From Strigamia acuminata (Eukaryota; Arthropoda; Chilopoda; Geophilomorpha; Linotaeniidae): a stretch of 64,000 bases of DNA. Position numbers and translations under genes: made by a program. Of this stretch, positions 11,757 to 24,966 are shown in pieces (within the stretch, counting starts at the first letter, position 1; each line of letters starts with the position of its first letter). The stretch lies in contig OX442317.1 of NCBI GenBank assembly GCA_949358305.1, forward strand, positions 6,638,186 through 6,702,185, read 5' to 3'. A model generated the notes under the pieces. It had not been told where the DNA came from. It searched no databases and was given only the letters and a program-made list of their open reading frames with translations.

Positions 11757-14538
11757 ACTTGTGTTTTAACAATTTTAAGTTAAATAATTTGAGTGTGAGA
11801 ATTTTAACTATTTTATGAAACTGACAACATGTATCATTTATTTATGACATCGTTGGTCACATCATTGGGGTTGCAGGTTACTTCATTGGGACATCGTTTT
11901 CGTTTTAAAATTGAAGTAAAACACAAAATATTTTAATTTTTGAATGCAGCTACTGTATTTTTTATTTTTATTTTACAAATTATTGCAAAATATGAAAGAT
12001 TTTTATTTTTATTGCCCAGTGCCTTTGAAATTTCACCATGAATCGTTGGTAAATGATCGGTGCATTTGGGTTAAATGTTTAAATTTAGACGTTTCCATTT
12101 GCTAGCAATAATTTAGAGTATTTTGAATTTATTGGAAGCATAAAACTTTCATTCCAAAACAATTTATACTAAAATATGCGCTAACATAGATCAAAGTGAA
12201 AATGATAGGTATTAAAGGTAAACTGGTGCTCACATCACTCAGGATATATGTTTTTTATTTGCACCGATGGGTGAATGAGTTTTGACTTTGCTTTTTCCGC
12301 ATTTTCCTTTCAATTATTCAAATTCTTTTCATTTTGATGTTTTCTCAGCGTGTTCCGGCTTGCGTAAAAGCCCTATAGGATGTTCTGCTTTATTTGTCAC
12401 ACTCATACACATTTAATTTCTCCGATTGTGTTGGGAGTTAGCGCGTTTAAGTTAAATAATTGAAATGGTCGCCTTCATTAGTTATTAAACAATCGGGAGT
12501 GCAGTGACCACAATTTGTAAATTTAGCAGTGGTTATCGGTCATGGTTATGTTGTTAAGTGTAATTAGTGCGACAACTTTCCATCAAGTAGAGTGAAGGAG
12601 AGAGATTTCAGGGCCTGCTTGTGTGCTGATAAGAGTAGCAAGTCAAATCGATACATTGTGAATTGATTGTGAGGAGCAAGTGAATACAAGTTGTGGAAAT
12701 CAAGTGTTAGCTCACTGTCTTTCCCATTGACAAATATTTCACTCCGTTCTGTTTGGAATGTCTTTTCTCGAGGAGAAGTAGGCAAACATTGGGGAGTGGC
12801 TGTGTTTAAATTGCGATTAGTGCAGTTTGTTATGGTGCCACGAACGTTTGCAAATTGGTTAAATGTCTGTCTTTAAAGAGTAAAGACAAAAGTCGGCTTA
12901 GAATGTTTGATGTAGGTGTGTGCGTGTGCGTGTGTGGCAGTTGGAATAAGTTTTCTCTGAAGTTTGGAGAATTTTATTTATTTAATATTTTATATTATAT
13001 TGGGGTTTTATACGGCTTAATAAAAGTGATAACCGCTCGGGATGCTCGCGCACTGTTGTTTTATTACGAACAAAACTAAAGCTTAAATTTATTTCTATTC
13101 TTCACGATAGATTCATTTGAAGCCATTGTTTTCTGGCTGACGACCGTGCACTTGACACGTTGCAATGGAATGCAGTTTTCCAAATTGCATCAGCAATTGA
13201 GCAAGAGCACAACAAATAGTATATTTGCTCGATGAATAAAGCCATGTCGATAAAGGGTCATATTCATTATCTTGTCAGAATTGTTTAATTGCTATGTGAA
13301 ATTAATAAATATTCCGATTTGGTTTATTCATATTTTTATCACGGGTTATAATTTATGTGTTCAACCAATTGCAAAGTGTATTCCCAGGTGCATTTAAGCA
13401 CAAATTGCGCGTAGACCGTTTAAATATCTGAGATTGGACTCGAAATACCAACTTTGGCGTATGGACACATCTTTTTTTTTGAAAATGACTCAATAATGCT
13501 GTCGAATAGGAAGTCGATGACGGACTATCTTAAATTTGACTCGGACGGTCATCTGCAAAGTTATCCATTTTGTACTTTTTAAGCGGTTGAAGATACGACA
13601 AAATTTCCAATTATAAAGTTGTAGAACACCATCGAATTAGGTGTGTCCAGACTTTTGCCCCTATTAATTAATTAAAGAAAGCTTCCGTTTTCAGTGGAAT
13701 TGTAATTTTTAGTGGCACTGGAAGTGGAAGAAGAAATGATCGGAAAAGATGAATAAGAAATGATTCCTTAGCGAAGGGAGAAAATAAGATCCAAACGCAT
13801 ATGAAGGGAAATTCTTGCCTCAAATATGCCCCAGTCTATCGTTTTGTTAGCAAAGAAGTGGTGCTTTCTATCAATAAAGAAGGAAATTCGAGAAAAAGGT
13901 AACGCTAAGCTCTGATAACTTACTAAGAGGATTTTATTTAAAGGTGCACCATTTCTTTAAGCTGGGTGTAAATTTTATATCCTGCCCCCTGTGAGTCGCT
14001 GCTGAAATTTTTGTGAGAAAAAAAAATCTTTTCTCCTCCGTCGCTTTTCTATTCACACACATTTTGAATACGTTTCAAGTCAGTGGAAAAGAGAAATGGG
14101 GAAAAAATCTTCTTGGATAAAGAGTCTGTTCGTATATATCTATGTGCCGCCTGTTGTGTTAGGACAGATCAAAGTTGGTAGAGAGCAACTAAACGGAAAA
14201 TGACTTGATCTTGCACAGTGTGAAAGATGAGTCAGCAAGTCTGGCAATGATGTTGGTGATCAACGTTGGCCGGGAGTCAACGGGAGCGTTTTTTCTTCTT
14301 TCTTTTTTTGCTCGCGAGGGGTGCAAGTTTGTGATATATAAACATTGTTCGAGTAAATCTTTTAACACCCGTGATGGATAGCTATTCTTATGTAAGGTGA
14401 TTATGGTATTTTATATATATATACTTCTTTTGCCCTTTCCTGAATGGGTTCAGAGTTATATACATTGCCAATTTCTGTGGGTTTCAACCATATGGTTCAG
14501 AAATTTATTTTGCAATATATAATGTACAAAATTAAGTA
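11757..14538. other. AT-rich non-coding DNA
   Basis: No supported gene. Frames of 60-75 codons at 11292-13079 overlap on both strands and show no domain. A short TG/CG-rich run lies near 12920-12936. Confidence 0.55.
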
Positions 14539-14834
14539 CCGTAAAATTTTGATTCTAAGACGCATTTCTCACTTTTAGATATGGTTTTTTGGAAAAAATG
14601 CGGAATTTTACGGGTAATATTTTAATTTTTTTTAATAATATTCTAGCTGGCAAAACAATCTCAGGAAGCCCACTTGAAGTTCTAGTGCATTAGTAGATAT
14701 ACTGATTTCTCCAATTACAGGAGCATCCTGCACGACATCATTTAATTACTGAAAAATTCCGATTTTAAGACGCATTCCCCATTTTTAACATAGATTTTAG
14801 GAAAGAAAGTGCGTCTTAGAATGGAATTTTACGG
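14539..14834. mobile_element. TA-flanked double-hairpin MITE
   Basis: The element starts CCGTAAAATTTTGATTCTAA and ends with the near reverse complement, flanked on both sides by TA (14537-14538 and 14835-14836), as expected for Tc1/mariner-type insertion. The terminal repeats share the block TCTAAGACGCA / TGCGTCTTAGA. Each end is itself a hairpin: 14539-14614 begins with CCGTAAAATT and ends with AATTTTACGG, and 14753-14834 repeats the same layout. About 130 bp of unrelated sequence separates them. It has no coding capacity, so it would need a transposase in trans. The TIR and TA flanks are read directly; the superfamily is inferred. Confidence 0.65.
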
Positions 14835-14889
14835 TACACAAGTGAAAAAATGCATTTGACAAATAACAATATTGGGAATTCATTTCTAA

Positions 14890-15012
14890 TTTATTTTACA
14901 AAATGTACTATTATTTGCAATAGCACGCAAAAATGTATTCCAAAATGCATTCTCGTGAAATCCAATACGTTTCAAAATGCAATATAATTCCAATGTATTT
15001 TTGAACCATATT
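14890..15012 (-). repeat. Dispersed repeat copy
   Basis: Read on the minus strand, this begins GGTTCAAAAATACATTGGAA and continues through TTTTGAAACGTATTGGATTT and a TTTTGCGTGCTATTGCAAAT block. The same order of blocks occurs at 62465-62595 on the + strand. No ORF or terminal repeat is visible, so the class is unknown. It lies 55 bp beyond the double-hairpin element. Confidence 0.55.
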
Positions 15013-15335
15013 GGTGGTTTCTGCTTTGGGACTTTAAAATAAAATAATTTTGACGTGATTTTGTTTAGTTCCAAGTTTTTATTGAAAATGCATTTGGTAA
15101 TAAATATTTTTTTTTTAATATTAAAAATGAATATCATTTTACAAGATAATGAAATTTAGTGGATAAATATTTTAGAATTTGTCATTTTGTTGTATTCCTA
15201 CGTGCAGTTTATTTCATTTGTTAAATTGTAAGTGAAGTGCAGCAAAGCTCCAGGGGCAATAGATAACATTGGCCAGATTTCCTGAGCTTCAAAATGTGGG
15301 TTAAAGATGAAAATGGATGCTTACATAGCAACTTG

Positions 15336-15375
<40 letters not shown>

Positions 15376-18300
15376 AAATATTGATATGATTATGATGTCT
15401 TCATCCCACAACTCACCAAAGTAAAGAGGATGTCCTGACGTGTCTAGAATTTATCTTGTGGATATCGCAGTTGGGAGAGTTTGGTTCTGCCGATAACAAT
15501 TTTGTTTCATGTTTCGCAAGTTTTTTTTTATCGAAATTTTAAAGCAAGTGTGTATAAATTCACATATTATTTGTAGGATAAGAAAGATGATGTACACGGA
15601 TTGAAAGAATGTCGAAGCGCAGGTGGCGCCTCCAGTGTCACAAACCAACAATTCTTTTAAATTGTAAACCGTTATGGAATGGATTAGAACGCAAGATGTC
15701 TTGCTGAGAGCATTTTGATCAATTTTATTTCATATCGCATTAATTTCAGCCAATTTACATGTAGCTACTTCAATTAATTCCACACATAAAAATGAAAATA
15801 CACAATAAAACGAAGGAATAATTTTAAAATGAAGAGTTAAATTAATTAAATATCCAAAACTAATTTTTTTCATTTCAAAAAACATAAAAAAAAAAATGCA
15901 TTAATTTATTAAAGTTAAACATTAATAGAGACACGAGTTTTACTTCCATTGCACATAAATTTAGTATATGCACATTGGAATTTGAAGAATTTAGATGTTA
16001 AAAAGAAAGCACGTTGAATTATAAATATTAAAGTTAGATGTTTAACATTTCTTTTATTTGCAAAAATTTTTTAAGTCTCTTTTCTGTGAGACAAAAGAAG
16101 GAAATTTATGTTGTAGCAGAGTAAGAAATTCTTTCCTCAATACAAACAAAGCATTCAGTATGAAAACAGCATTATCTTCACGTCATAGAAGCTAACTGAG
16201 CAGAAACACCTCTTACCAAACGAAATATCTTGGTGAGAATAGCGCTGAAAAAAGTGCAAGTTTTCACATGAAGACTAATAACAACTTAAAGTGAGAACTT
16301 CACCACTTTTACGACAGCATATAACCTGAGATGAAACAAATTGCAGCTGAGTTGGAATGTGCCTAAAAGCATGGGAAAGGAGGAGGAAAAAAAGTTTTCA
16401 CCAGTACTCCTATATTCCTTACTTGTGTATGAGGGGTTAGCTTTAGGCCTTTGAACAATTCAATGGGTAAAACAGTGGTGAGGGATTTCAAATATGACAC
16501 ACATTTTTCTGCGAATTGCAATATGGCAAACATTTGAACGGATGGTGTGCGAGTGGTGAATAAAATTTTTTATAAACAAAAAGGGAGAAATACAATATGA
16601 CACTCGCATAAATGCATGCGAACGTGTGAGCAAAATTTGTTGGGAAATATATGAATGTGAAATTTGCACGTAGTTTTCGAGGGAAACATTTTCTACTTTA
16701 TTATTATGATTTTAATTTAAGAAATTTATGAGGGATTTGCTGCGTTTTTAGACGTTTTAATTTAATTTACATCTTTCTTAACATGTGGGTGGGCAAATCA
16801 AATTGAATAACATAAACAGCACACTTGTGTATTGTTTTTTTATTATTTTATTTTTTATTATTAAAAATGAGATGAATGATGCCTGCAAAAGATGTTGAGG
16901 TGACAGGTTGTATTGGGATGACTAATGGCGTCACCTGGTGGCTAGCAAGATGGGGTAATCAAGATAATGGTGTGATTTCCCATATATTTTTTTTTTGCTT
17001 AGGAATCAAATCGAAAATTTGGCGAGCACCAATATAACAGTTTTATTATCGGGATTTAAAATCTGTCATTGATATAGCACGCTTGGATATGGCGGGGTTT
17101 ATTGTGATCGTTTGTCGTGGGCTGTACCGGATTGCACTTCCATTTCAAGTCTGATTGCGCCAGTTCCGCTTCCGTATTTTTTTTTTTTTATTTTTTTTTA
17201 TTTTCAAAAATCAATATATATAAAAAAAAAATCCAAATAATTTTTAAAACATTTAAAATTTTAATTAGTTGAATTGAAGTCAATAATTAATGCGGCGAAA
17301 GGTAAACAGTGCGGGATGACGTTTACTTCCGTTTGGCCGCCATTGATGACATGGCGGAAATGAGCGGCGATTTCCTTCCGCAGTGAGTATTTGTTTACGA
17401 TTGTATTCATAAATATTCAGATTTTGTTGAAACGCAAATGATGGAAACAATTTCGTGGTAGGTTTAAAGTTTCTTATTGGGGGCTTAAATCGATGTGTTG
17501 TTCACGAGCAGAAAATCCTGGTGCAGGCGACGACTTTCTTTTCCTCTCTGTCCTTTAAAACTAAATCTGTTGTAAATCCTTTCTGGTCCAAGTGCACGGC
17601 AGTCTAATTAATCACCTTTTGTTTTGCGTGGATTCGTCGCCCTCTTGAACAAAAGACGAGCTTTTTCATTTCTTTTTTGCCTGTCAACTTTATTACAGTA
17701 CAAAGAAATTTTCTAGTAAAATTCAGATAGTTTGGTTCAATGCAAAGTTTTAAATTGGGGAAAAGATGCTTCGACGAATGCTCTGAATTCAATTGCATTA
17801 GAAAAAATGAACTTGCTTTTCTATATACCACTTTACTTAGATATATATATATATTTTTTTAAATTTGTATTTTAAAGTTGCTCTTCGCGTGCATAACCTA
17901 ATTTTCTATTTGTTTTTCTATCTACTTTTACTAAGACGACGTAAATTCAAAAAAATATCAATTGAATCCGTGCTGTGCTGAAATTGTTTGGATTCAAATT
18001 GAATATGAATTTGACAATAATAAAAAATCATATTTATTTGTGAAGTTCTTCAATTTAAAAGAAATAATAATATATGAAATTTAAAACACCATTATATGTC
18101 ACATCTTGGCGATAATTAGACGAGCCTTTAGTTAACAACATTTATTGCCTTTTAATGTAATTAATATTTTGCGTTATAACTTCGGAAAGTATCCAATTAG
18201 TGGCCGGATTGTAATTGTACGCTTTCACCAACATAAATAACTTTTAGTTAATGATGTATTTTTAAAAAAATAATTATTTAAATTCGTATAAAGTAGAGAA

Positions 18301-19162
18301 AGGATTATTTTTTTTTTCTGATTTAATGAATTTGAATAAATAAGAATTTAAAATCGATTTTAGAGTTGAGGCATTCATTCGAATTGGGAGAGCGAAAGAG
18401 TAAATAAGAATAGATTGGGGATTTGATGATGTCGCAGAGATCGTGTGGTAATTGTTCGATACATGCCTTGTGGCATTTAAATTTAATTCTCCTGATAGAA
18501 GTGCAATTGAATTAACGTATTATATTACCGGTGCATCTTTAGCAATTTATAATTAATTTTATTTTTTATTTTTTTTGGGCAGGGTAATAATTATTCGGTC
18601 CAATTCACTTTTTTTCCCGTCATTACAGCTAAGTTAGAAGTGTCTTCGTTTGGTTGGTCTAGTTTGATCGTTCTCGTTAGACTTAAAGGGAAATGTCATT
18701 ATCAGCTTTTCAAATGCTGAATAGGTGTTTTTCATATCTCTTGACTGTGCTAATGAAAACGGATAAATGTGGTAATTGTGTTTTTATTGGCACAATTAAA
18801 GAAAAAAGATCGGCGTATAAAACTTTTATCTGTTCTACTTAGAAGATCTCGCAAATTACCAGATTACTCAATATACTAAAAGCAATGATGTCTTCATTTC
18901 CAAGAATATTTCTCCTATTCTTTGTTTTTTAACATTTTTCGTTGCCTTTAAATAGAAATTAGATGATGCTGTTGTTGAACATAATGTACTCTTGTGCATT
19001 TTGGGGAGTTTAGATTGTGCATTTGTAACCACAGTGCAAAGGTCAGTAGTCGATGGCAATTTGTCTCAAGTTTACGGAAACATCCAAGCGATGGCCATAT
19101 ATATTACACCAATCAGTATTTAAAGTTCAATGCAGGTGAACTTGGTTAGTTTAATCCTCGGA
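15013..19162. other. AT-rich non-coding DNA with simple repeats
   Basis: No gene is supported. It holds a TA microsatellite (15343-15373) and T-rich tracts near 17180-17200. Frames of 63-83 codons on the minus strand show no recognisable protein features. Confidence 0.55.
15343..15373. repeat. (TA)n microsatellite
   Basis: About 15 uninterrupted TA units. Confidence 0.9.
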
Positions 19163-19562
19163 GGAATAAGGCTATATGCGTTTAGGGACTATTTGTTGAA
19201 TAGGAAAATCTTTTTCTTAATGATTTTTTTTTATTAAAAATTTGTGACTTTATTTATGTGATAATAAACTAAATCTCAGGTGAAATTTGTAGTGATTGAT
19301 CATTTATTTAATTAAATATTCAACTTGGAAATTTTCTGCCCCTTAAAGCAGTTGGCTTTGCTGCAATAATAAAGAGGCGGGCTTCAGTTCTTTTGGCTTT
19401 TACCTGTAGTGTTAAAACCAATTGATTCAAACTTATTTATTTTTATTGTTTACATATTGCATTTGCACCCCCTAAAAAATTAGTTGCGAACTAAAAATAA
19501 ATTAAATGGCGCCTTAACCAATTGACCTGAAAATTGTCCCTAAACGCGTAATGCCTTATACC
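19163..19562. mobile_element. Candidate terminal-inverted-repeat element, about 400 bp
   Basis: The 27-bp ends at 19163-19189 and 19536-19562 match at 23 of 27 positions as inverted repeats; both include GCGTTTAGGGAC or its complement. The interior is AT-rich and non-coding. The target duplication is not clear, so the exact edges and the superfamily are open. Confidence 0.45.
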
Positions 19563-21051
19563 AAAACGTTTACAGTTTACCCGTATGCCTCTGAGGGTTA
19601 ACAGAAAATTCACAGTTTTACACTACTTGCGTTAAATGAATTTTCTGTTAAAATCGATTGCTGTGTACTTTATTTCAAATTATTATTTTTAAACAACGTA
19701 TTCTAATTGCTCGACTGACAAATTTGAATCAGCTTCCGTCAGCAACATTTGTTGAAAACTAATTTAGTAATACGTTTATGAGTTAACTTTTCCATTAAAT
19801 GAAATTAAATGTGCGCCGTTTGAAAGATTATTCTGTGGTTGATGGTTTTGATGTGTAACATCCTTCCCTGAGACTTGTTTGTGGATGTACTTCATAACTA
19901 ATTCAACCCATCTCATTGTTCTATGCTGGTTGCTTGCTACATATTTAGAGGCATTGAACCTTCTTACAAATCAGCAATGCAATTTATGTTACTACTTCTG
20001 CTTTAATCAAATATGTTTGAGAATAATCACTTTCTCCAATGGAAATTAATTGAAATTTAGTGGTTACCTTTTCCCTTTTGTGTGTGGGCTTTCCTGAAGA
20101 ATTATTGCAATTAAGAATTAAATGCGACCGCTATTCAACAATGAATTTATTCACGGATTTTTGTTATTCATTGTAAGCTCATTGCTAAAATACATTTTGA
20201 CTTTTTGTCCAATGTTATAACTACAGGGAGGTCATGACGTTTGAGAAAGCATGTAAACATGTTTGTCCCGAAGAGATAAGCACACTATTTCGGTTGGATA
20301 AGCTCAGCAAGCTGGGCGCTGGGGCCTATTTTCCTAGTAGTAGGGGTCCTGTGTAATCGAAGAAAGTTTTTCTTTTTCTTTTCTTTTTTACTTTTTCTTT
20401 AAATTTGTTAGTCGGATGGGCACACTTTTTCCTTTCAACTAGAAGTGAAGAAGTCTTTTCTTTCGATTTTAGTTGTAGTTGTACTCACGGGAATATTTAA
20501 AGATATTTTGCTATTCCTTTTCTTCTTGCAAACCAATCAAAGTGTTTCGAGGAAATAAATGAAATCTGTTGTCCAACTGTTGCCTAGTTTTGTTTATGCT
20601 TGAAGCAGTGTGGGTCAGAAAATTGGCTTTCAACCATAGTAAAGTATCCTATTTACGTTACCAAGTGTCCATATTGCAAGTAAATGGGAAGATTAATAAG
20701 AGAAATGAATTTTTTTATGTTTCTACAAATCTAAGCATTATTATTTTTGTTTTAATTATATAGGGCCGTATAAATTGCGCAACTGACTTTACTGCTTGAG
20801 TAGCTGGGCGCAGCTGTTATTGTAGTGGTTGTCATGATTACACTTTGATGGAGTTGCTAGGTTTTCTCGCTTAGAGTCGGATTATGGTGAAGTAATCCGT
20901 TTTATTTAATGCTAAATATCAAACTGAATGAAAAGGAGTGGAATTTCTGTTGTTAGCAAAAAAGCAAAAATATTGCTACTTACTAGTGTCGCAAATATTT
21001 TGTTTACGAGGTTGAGTGTTTTTCTGAGCTAGAAAACATCTTGTTTGCATG

Positions 21052-21084
21052 CAATCATGTGTGATTTGAAATCACACATGATTG
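21052..21084. repeat. Perfect 33-nt palindrome
   Basis: Two 16-bp arms (CAATCATGTGTGATTT and its exact reverse complement) surround a single central G. It would form a cruciform or, if transcribed, a stable hairpin. Confidence 0.85.
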
Positions 21085-21088
21085 AAGA

Positions 21089-21141
21089 CACTACAATAGG
21101 TGTTCACCAAATTACTGATTTGTTGAATATCTATTGTAGTG
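21089..21141. repeat. Inverted repeat, 11-bp arms
   Basis: CACTACAATAG at 21089-21099 and CTATTGTAGTG at 21131-21141 are perfect reverse complements with a 31-nt loop. It sits only four bases from the larger palindrome, so the two may belong to one foldback element. Confidence 0.6.
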
Positions 21142-24100
21142 GCTACAAAAATATTTTCTGCAAGCGAGCATAATTTATTGATTAGTGGTCTGATAATCGT
21201 TGGTTTTATTTGTACATCTTTTTTCGCAGCCAAGTAACCAGAAGCCATCTTGTGGTCTTGCATTCACTTTGGCAAAATGGCGTGCTATTGTCTCAACAGA
21301 CAATTAATTAGCATAGCTGAAGTAAGCAAAGTTATTGCTCTAAGCAAAAACGAAAATGGCTTTGCACTTTACCTTATCTCAGAAAGGGTGTCTTAATGAC
21401 AAAAATTAATCAAAGCAAAATGCTTAACACTTTTTTTCCTCTTCTGTACACACAAGCTTAAATGTCCTTTTTAAATTTTTTTTCTTTTTTTTTCTTGTGT
21501 TTTCTTTTTTTTACTTCATTAAGACAATACATTACCGTCAAAGCCTTTGAGTTTGATGGAAATAAAGAAAGAATTAGATAGAAGCTTAATTAAAGGCACA
21601 ATTGTGCCAAATGCTACCTTCAAACCGCCAACCTAAACCACACATTTCACTCGTCCTTTTCTCTCCCACTCTCTTGTGCGTTTCTCCTCCTGTAGCCAAA
21701 CTACTGTAATCTTGAGAAAGAAGAGTGAAGATCAGTCTAATCGAGCTGGAAAGAGTTCAAATGCTCCACTGAGAACATGCTCAGGGTGTGTCAGCTGAGG
21801 TGTAAGTTATACGCTCGCTCCCCATTTTTTCCCAAGACCTGTGGAAACCTGTTATTTGCAAGTGACCAAGTTTGTAGCCAAGGTAAAACTTGGTGCTGTC
21901 AAGGAAAAGGGAAAGAAAAGAAACATCATAAAAGCATATATCATTGTGGACATAGGCAATTTTGTCTGCCAAAAGGTCTGGGAATAGGGGTTTGGCAGTG
22001 TGAAGAATTCTTGGTAACAAACGGGAAGTGGATTGCAGAGTATAGAAATTGAAAGCTGACTTGTCCTCAGATCTGTTTCTTCTTCTTGCTGCTTCTTTGA
22101 CTGATTTACTGGAGGCAGGGGGTGCTGGATGTGGTGGAAAAATTTAAAATGATGTGCATTTAAAGGCAATCAGTGGCAAAAAGTGAGTTGGATAGGTGGA
22201 AACGGAACGGATATTTCGTTTTTTTATTTTTTAAATTTATATTTTGATTGGGAAAAGGAATGGGAACTCGTTTGCTAAGGAAACAATGGTTTTAACGGCC
22301 TTTTGTTGAAATTGAAGTGACTTGATGAGAATTTTCATTTTTCCACTTGAAGTAGAAAGACGATCTAATGTAAGCAATTTAATTAAAGCAGTCTTAGGTG
22401 TCAATACAAAATTGACAATTATTTATTCTGGAATTTTTGTTTTTGCAATTTGGAAAATTTAAAGTGAAAGGAAAATTAAAACCTAATTTGTGCTCAGGTT
22501 TTGGAAAAATAACCTTTTACAAATTAATGTTCCAGTTTATGGCACGGCTGCTTTGTTAAAGTTTCTGCTGAAGTTGAAGCAAACTGAAAACAGTCAATTA
22601 TCTGCAAAAATTATGTTTCCAAAAATCATCTAGAACTTGAGCGTTATAGGTTTGTTTAAGGAAACGACATTACAATTTCCGTTGTCATAGACCTCATTTT
22701 AACATTTCTTAAATGCCTCGTTTCCGGCACACAATCTCGTAGTAAATCTTGTACCAATGTGAACGTGAGACACTTCCAGATAGTGGCATAGCAATCGCGA
22801 CTTAACGGTGTTCGGTGGACATGGGCTCACTTACAGTATGTAACAGCTAAAAGTGTGATTGAGTCACAAAAAGCACATAACTCGAGAACTAATTGTTATA
22901 TTGTTGTGAAATTTGTTGTGTAGTTTTGTTTTAATCTTATTTTATTTAAATTATAAACAAATGGCTGTCTTAAAAAGAGGCGCCTCCTATAAAGAGTCTT
23001 CGTATGTGTTCGTATATAACTTGTAAATGTAAAAATGATTTTTTAAAATTACGGCAAGAGGCAAGGGGCGCCTGATTTTTTTTAAGCCCAGGGTGCTTGG
23101 AGTGTTTTACAATTTACACTCCATTTATTTCTGTTGTTAATTTGTGACGCGCGTGATGCACGTCGCGTTCCCGCGACGTTGCGAGAACGTGCGTTGCGCC
23201 ACCTATGATTTCTAGGCAAATAAACACTTATGCAAATACCATGCCACGGACTGGTCACTTCGAGGTTCCTTCATTTTCTAAATCCAACTACATCCATACA
23301 ATCCAAAGCACAGAACACACCAGTGCTGAAAAGTGTTAGGAGGGCCGTGTTTCACTCCACGCCCTAGCTGATTGGTCGAGTAACATGACGTCAGACCTTT
23401 CGTGGTTTTCTGTAACTAAAGTTTTAGACGTGAGTAGATCCTCTTTTTTGGTTTCATTATTGAGATATCACCCGAGAGTGAACGAGCACTTTTTATTTAC
23501 CAAGCCCACCCATTTTTATTTCCTTCACTTCCTTTCATTGATGCAACTGCTGACTAAACTAGCTTAGACTCTTTGGAGCGCTCTTTTTCCATCCTTTCTC
23601 CTTTGATTCCATTTTCTTTTATTTCTTTTTAAACCATATTTTATTTGGTCTGCTGCACACATTTTTTCCTGACATATTTGTGTATTAATCGTGAAAATGA
23701 CATTTCAAAAAGGAAATACTGCTGAATATTCAGACAGAAAATCTCCCTTCAAGTGTATGCAGTGATAAGAATTGCCACACTGCAAGCGACTTGGAGGTTA
23801 GGGTCATGAAATAGATCGGCTTGGCTGCATTGGTGATCTTGTTCCAATACCAACCCTATACCTACATCTTATACTTTTTATTCTCCCTAAGCTGTAACTC
23901 TGAGGATGCAGCCATTTCTATATGGGTGTGCAGGAGTTTGATAAAAATGCATTTTTTTTATATATATTTATTTTGGACTTGTGACAGCTCACAGCTGTGA
24001 GGAACCATGAAGCAGATCTGTTGCCCTGTGTGAAAGTTTATTCGATGATACGCTTCTGTGACTGCCTCAACAATACAATGCTGGAAACTTCAGTTTGGAT

Positions 24101-24272
24101 GTAAACTTGTCAGATTGTTCTGAATATCGCCAATCTTAACGCTAAGCGTGCAAGCCGCGATGTGTGGGATGACTTTCTTGAGGACCTAACCTTGCATTTG
24201 CACCGCAAACTGGGAAGACCACAGATATTCTTGTCGTGGCAACAGTGTTTTAATCCCAAATGGATGAGAAAC

Positions 24273-24353
24273 AACTGGGATTCCCAGCAGGCCATCCATC
24301 CAAATACTGACCAGCCCCAAAGCTGTTTAGCTTCCGTGTTCTAATAGAGATTG
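24273..24353 (-). pseudogene. 5S rRNA-like fragment
   Basis: Read on the minus strand, this contains CACGGAAGCTAAACAG, then GGGCTGGTCAGTATTTGGAT and GGCCTGCTGGGAAT. These align in order with the middle and 3' part of animal 5S rRNA (CTCGGAAGCTAAGCAGGGT, GGCCTGGTTAGTACTTGGAT, GACCGCCTGGGAAT). This is the region that holds the internal RNA polymerase III promoter. The 5' third of 5S is not recognisable and there are many substitutions, so it is not a working 5S gene. It could be a lone 5S pseudogene or the head of a 5S-derived SINE; the non-5S sequence below it (to about 24120) would be the SINE body in that case. Confidence 0.6.
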
Positions 24354-24357
24354 GTGA

Positions 24358-24966
24358 TTATTGGCTAGTTTTAGCTATTTTTAGCTTTGGGAACTTTGTT
24401 TTAGAACGTAAATAAACATCCACAATGTGTAATGATGTTTCTACTTTAGTTCTTGTTGTTTGCTCCATTATTGGTTTGTGCTGCCACCGTGCATGATTAT
24501 ATTGAAACTGTTGCAAACTTCGTGCAAAGACAAATGCAATAGAGCGAAGTTTGTGTATTAGAGTCTTGTTTTGCCATCTGGTTTCAAAGCAGCAAACATC
24601 AGCCATTTGATTTCGAGGAAAATGCAAGCCAGTGTGTCTTGTTGTCCTGGTGATACGATAATTGCGGCAAACTTTGTGTTGTAAAAAGGAGATTTTCTTT
24701 ACGCTTTGAAAAGCTGTTAAGGTCTTCCACATCATCATGTTTGAATGTTGGCTGATGGACAAAAAATAAAGTGGTGAAGTTTCTTTTTTGACACTTTTTT
24801 TTTTTTTTTCCTTTTTGTGTAGTTGATGATGCACAAAGTCTTTACATGAAATCTGAAAAGAAGCAAAACAAAATGCTGTGATAAGAAATATGAGAAGAAA
24901 AAAAGCGCGATTGATCCAACAAAAAAAACCACTTGTTGTTTTGCCAACTACATAAATTGTACACAC
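24358..24966 (-). other. Long open minus-strand frame of unknown status
   Basis: About 202 codons are open, unusually long for this AT-rich DNA outside the retrotransposon. The nominal start is GTG; the first ATG is near codon 77 (24738), leaving about 126 codons. The upstream part is hydrophobic and then lysine-rich because of a T/A tract, which argues against a real protein there. No domain is recognised. It ends four bases before the 5S-like fragment on the same strand. It may be chance, or a decayed repeat. Confidence 0.15.

Larger units (their letters stand above)
19563..24272. other. AT-rich non-coding DNA
   Basis: No gene is supported. It contains a perfect palindrome and a second inverted repeat near 21052-21141 (listed separately) and a locally CpG-rich patch at 23145-23205. 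The overlapping frames on both strands at 21777-22169 look like shadow ORFs rather than coding sequence. Confidence 0.55.

Noticed and set aside
23161-23178. CpG-rich hairpin CGTCGCG...CGCGACG
   Set aside because: Arms are only 7 bp and no wider repeat or island is evident; too short to call.
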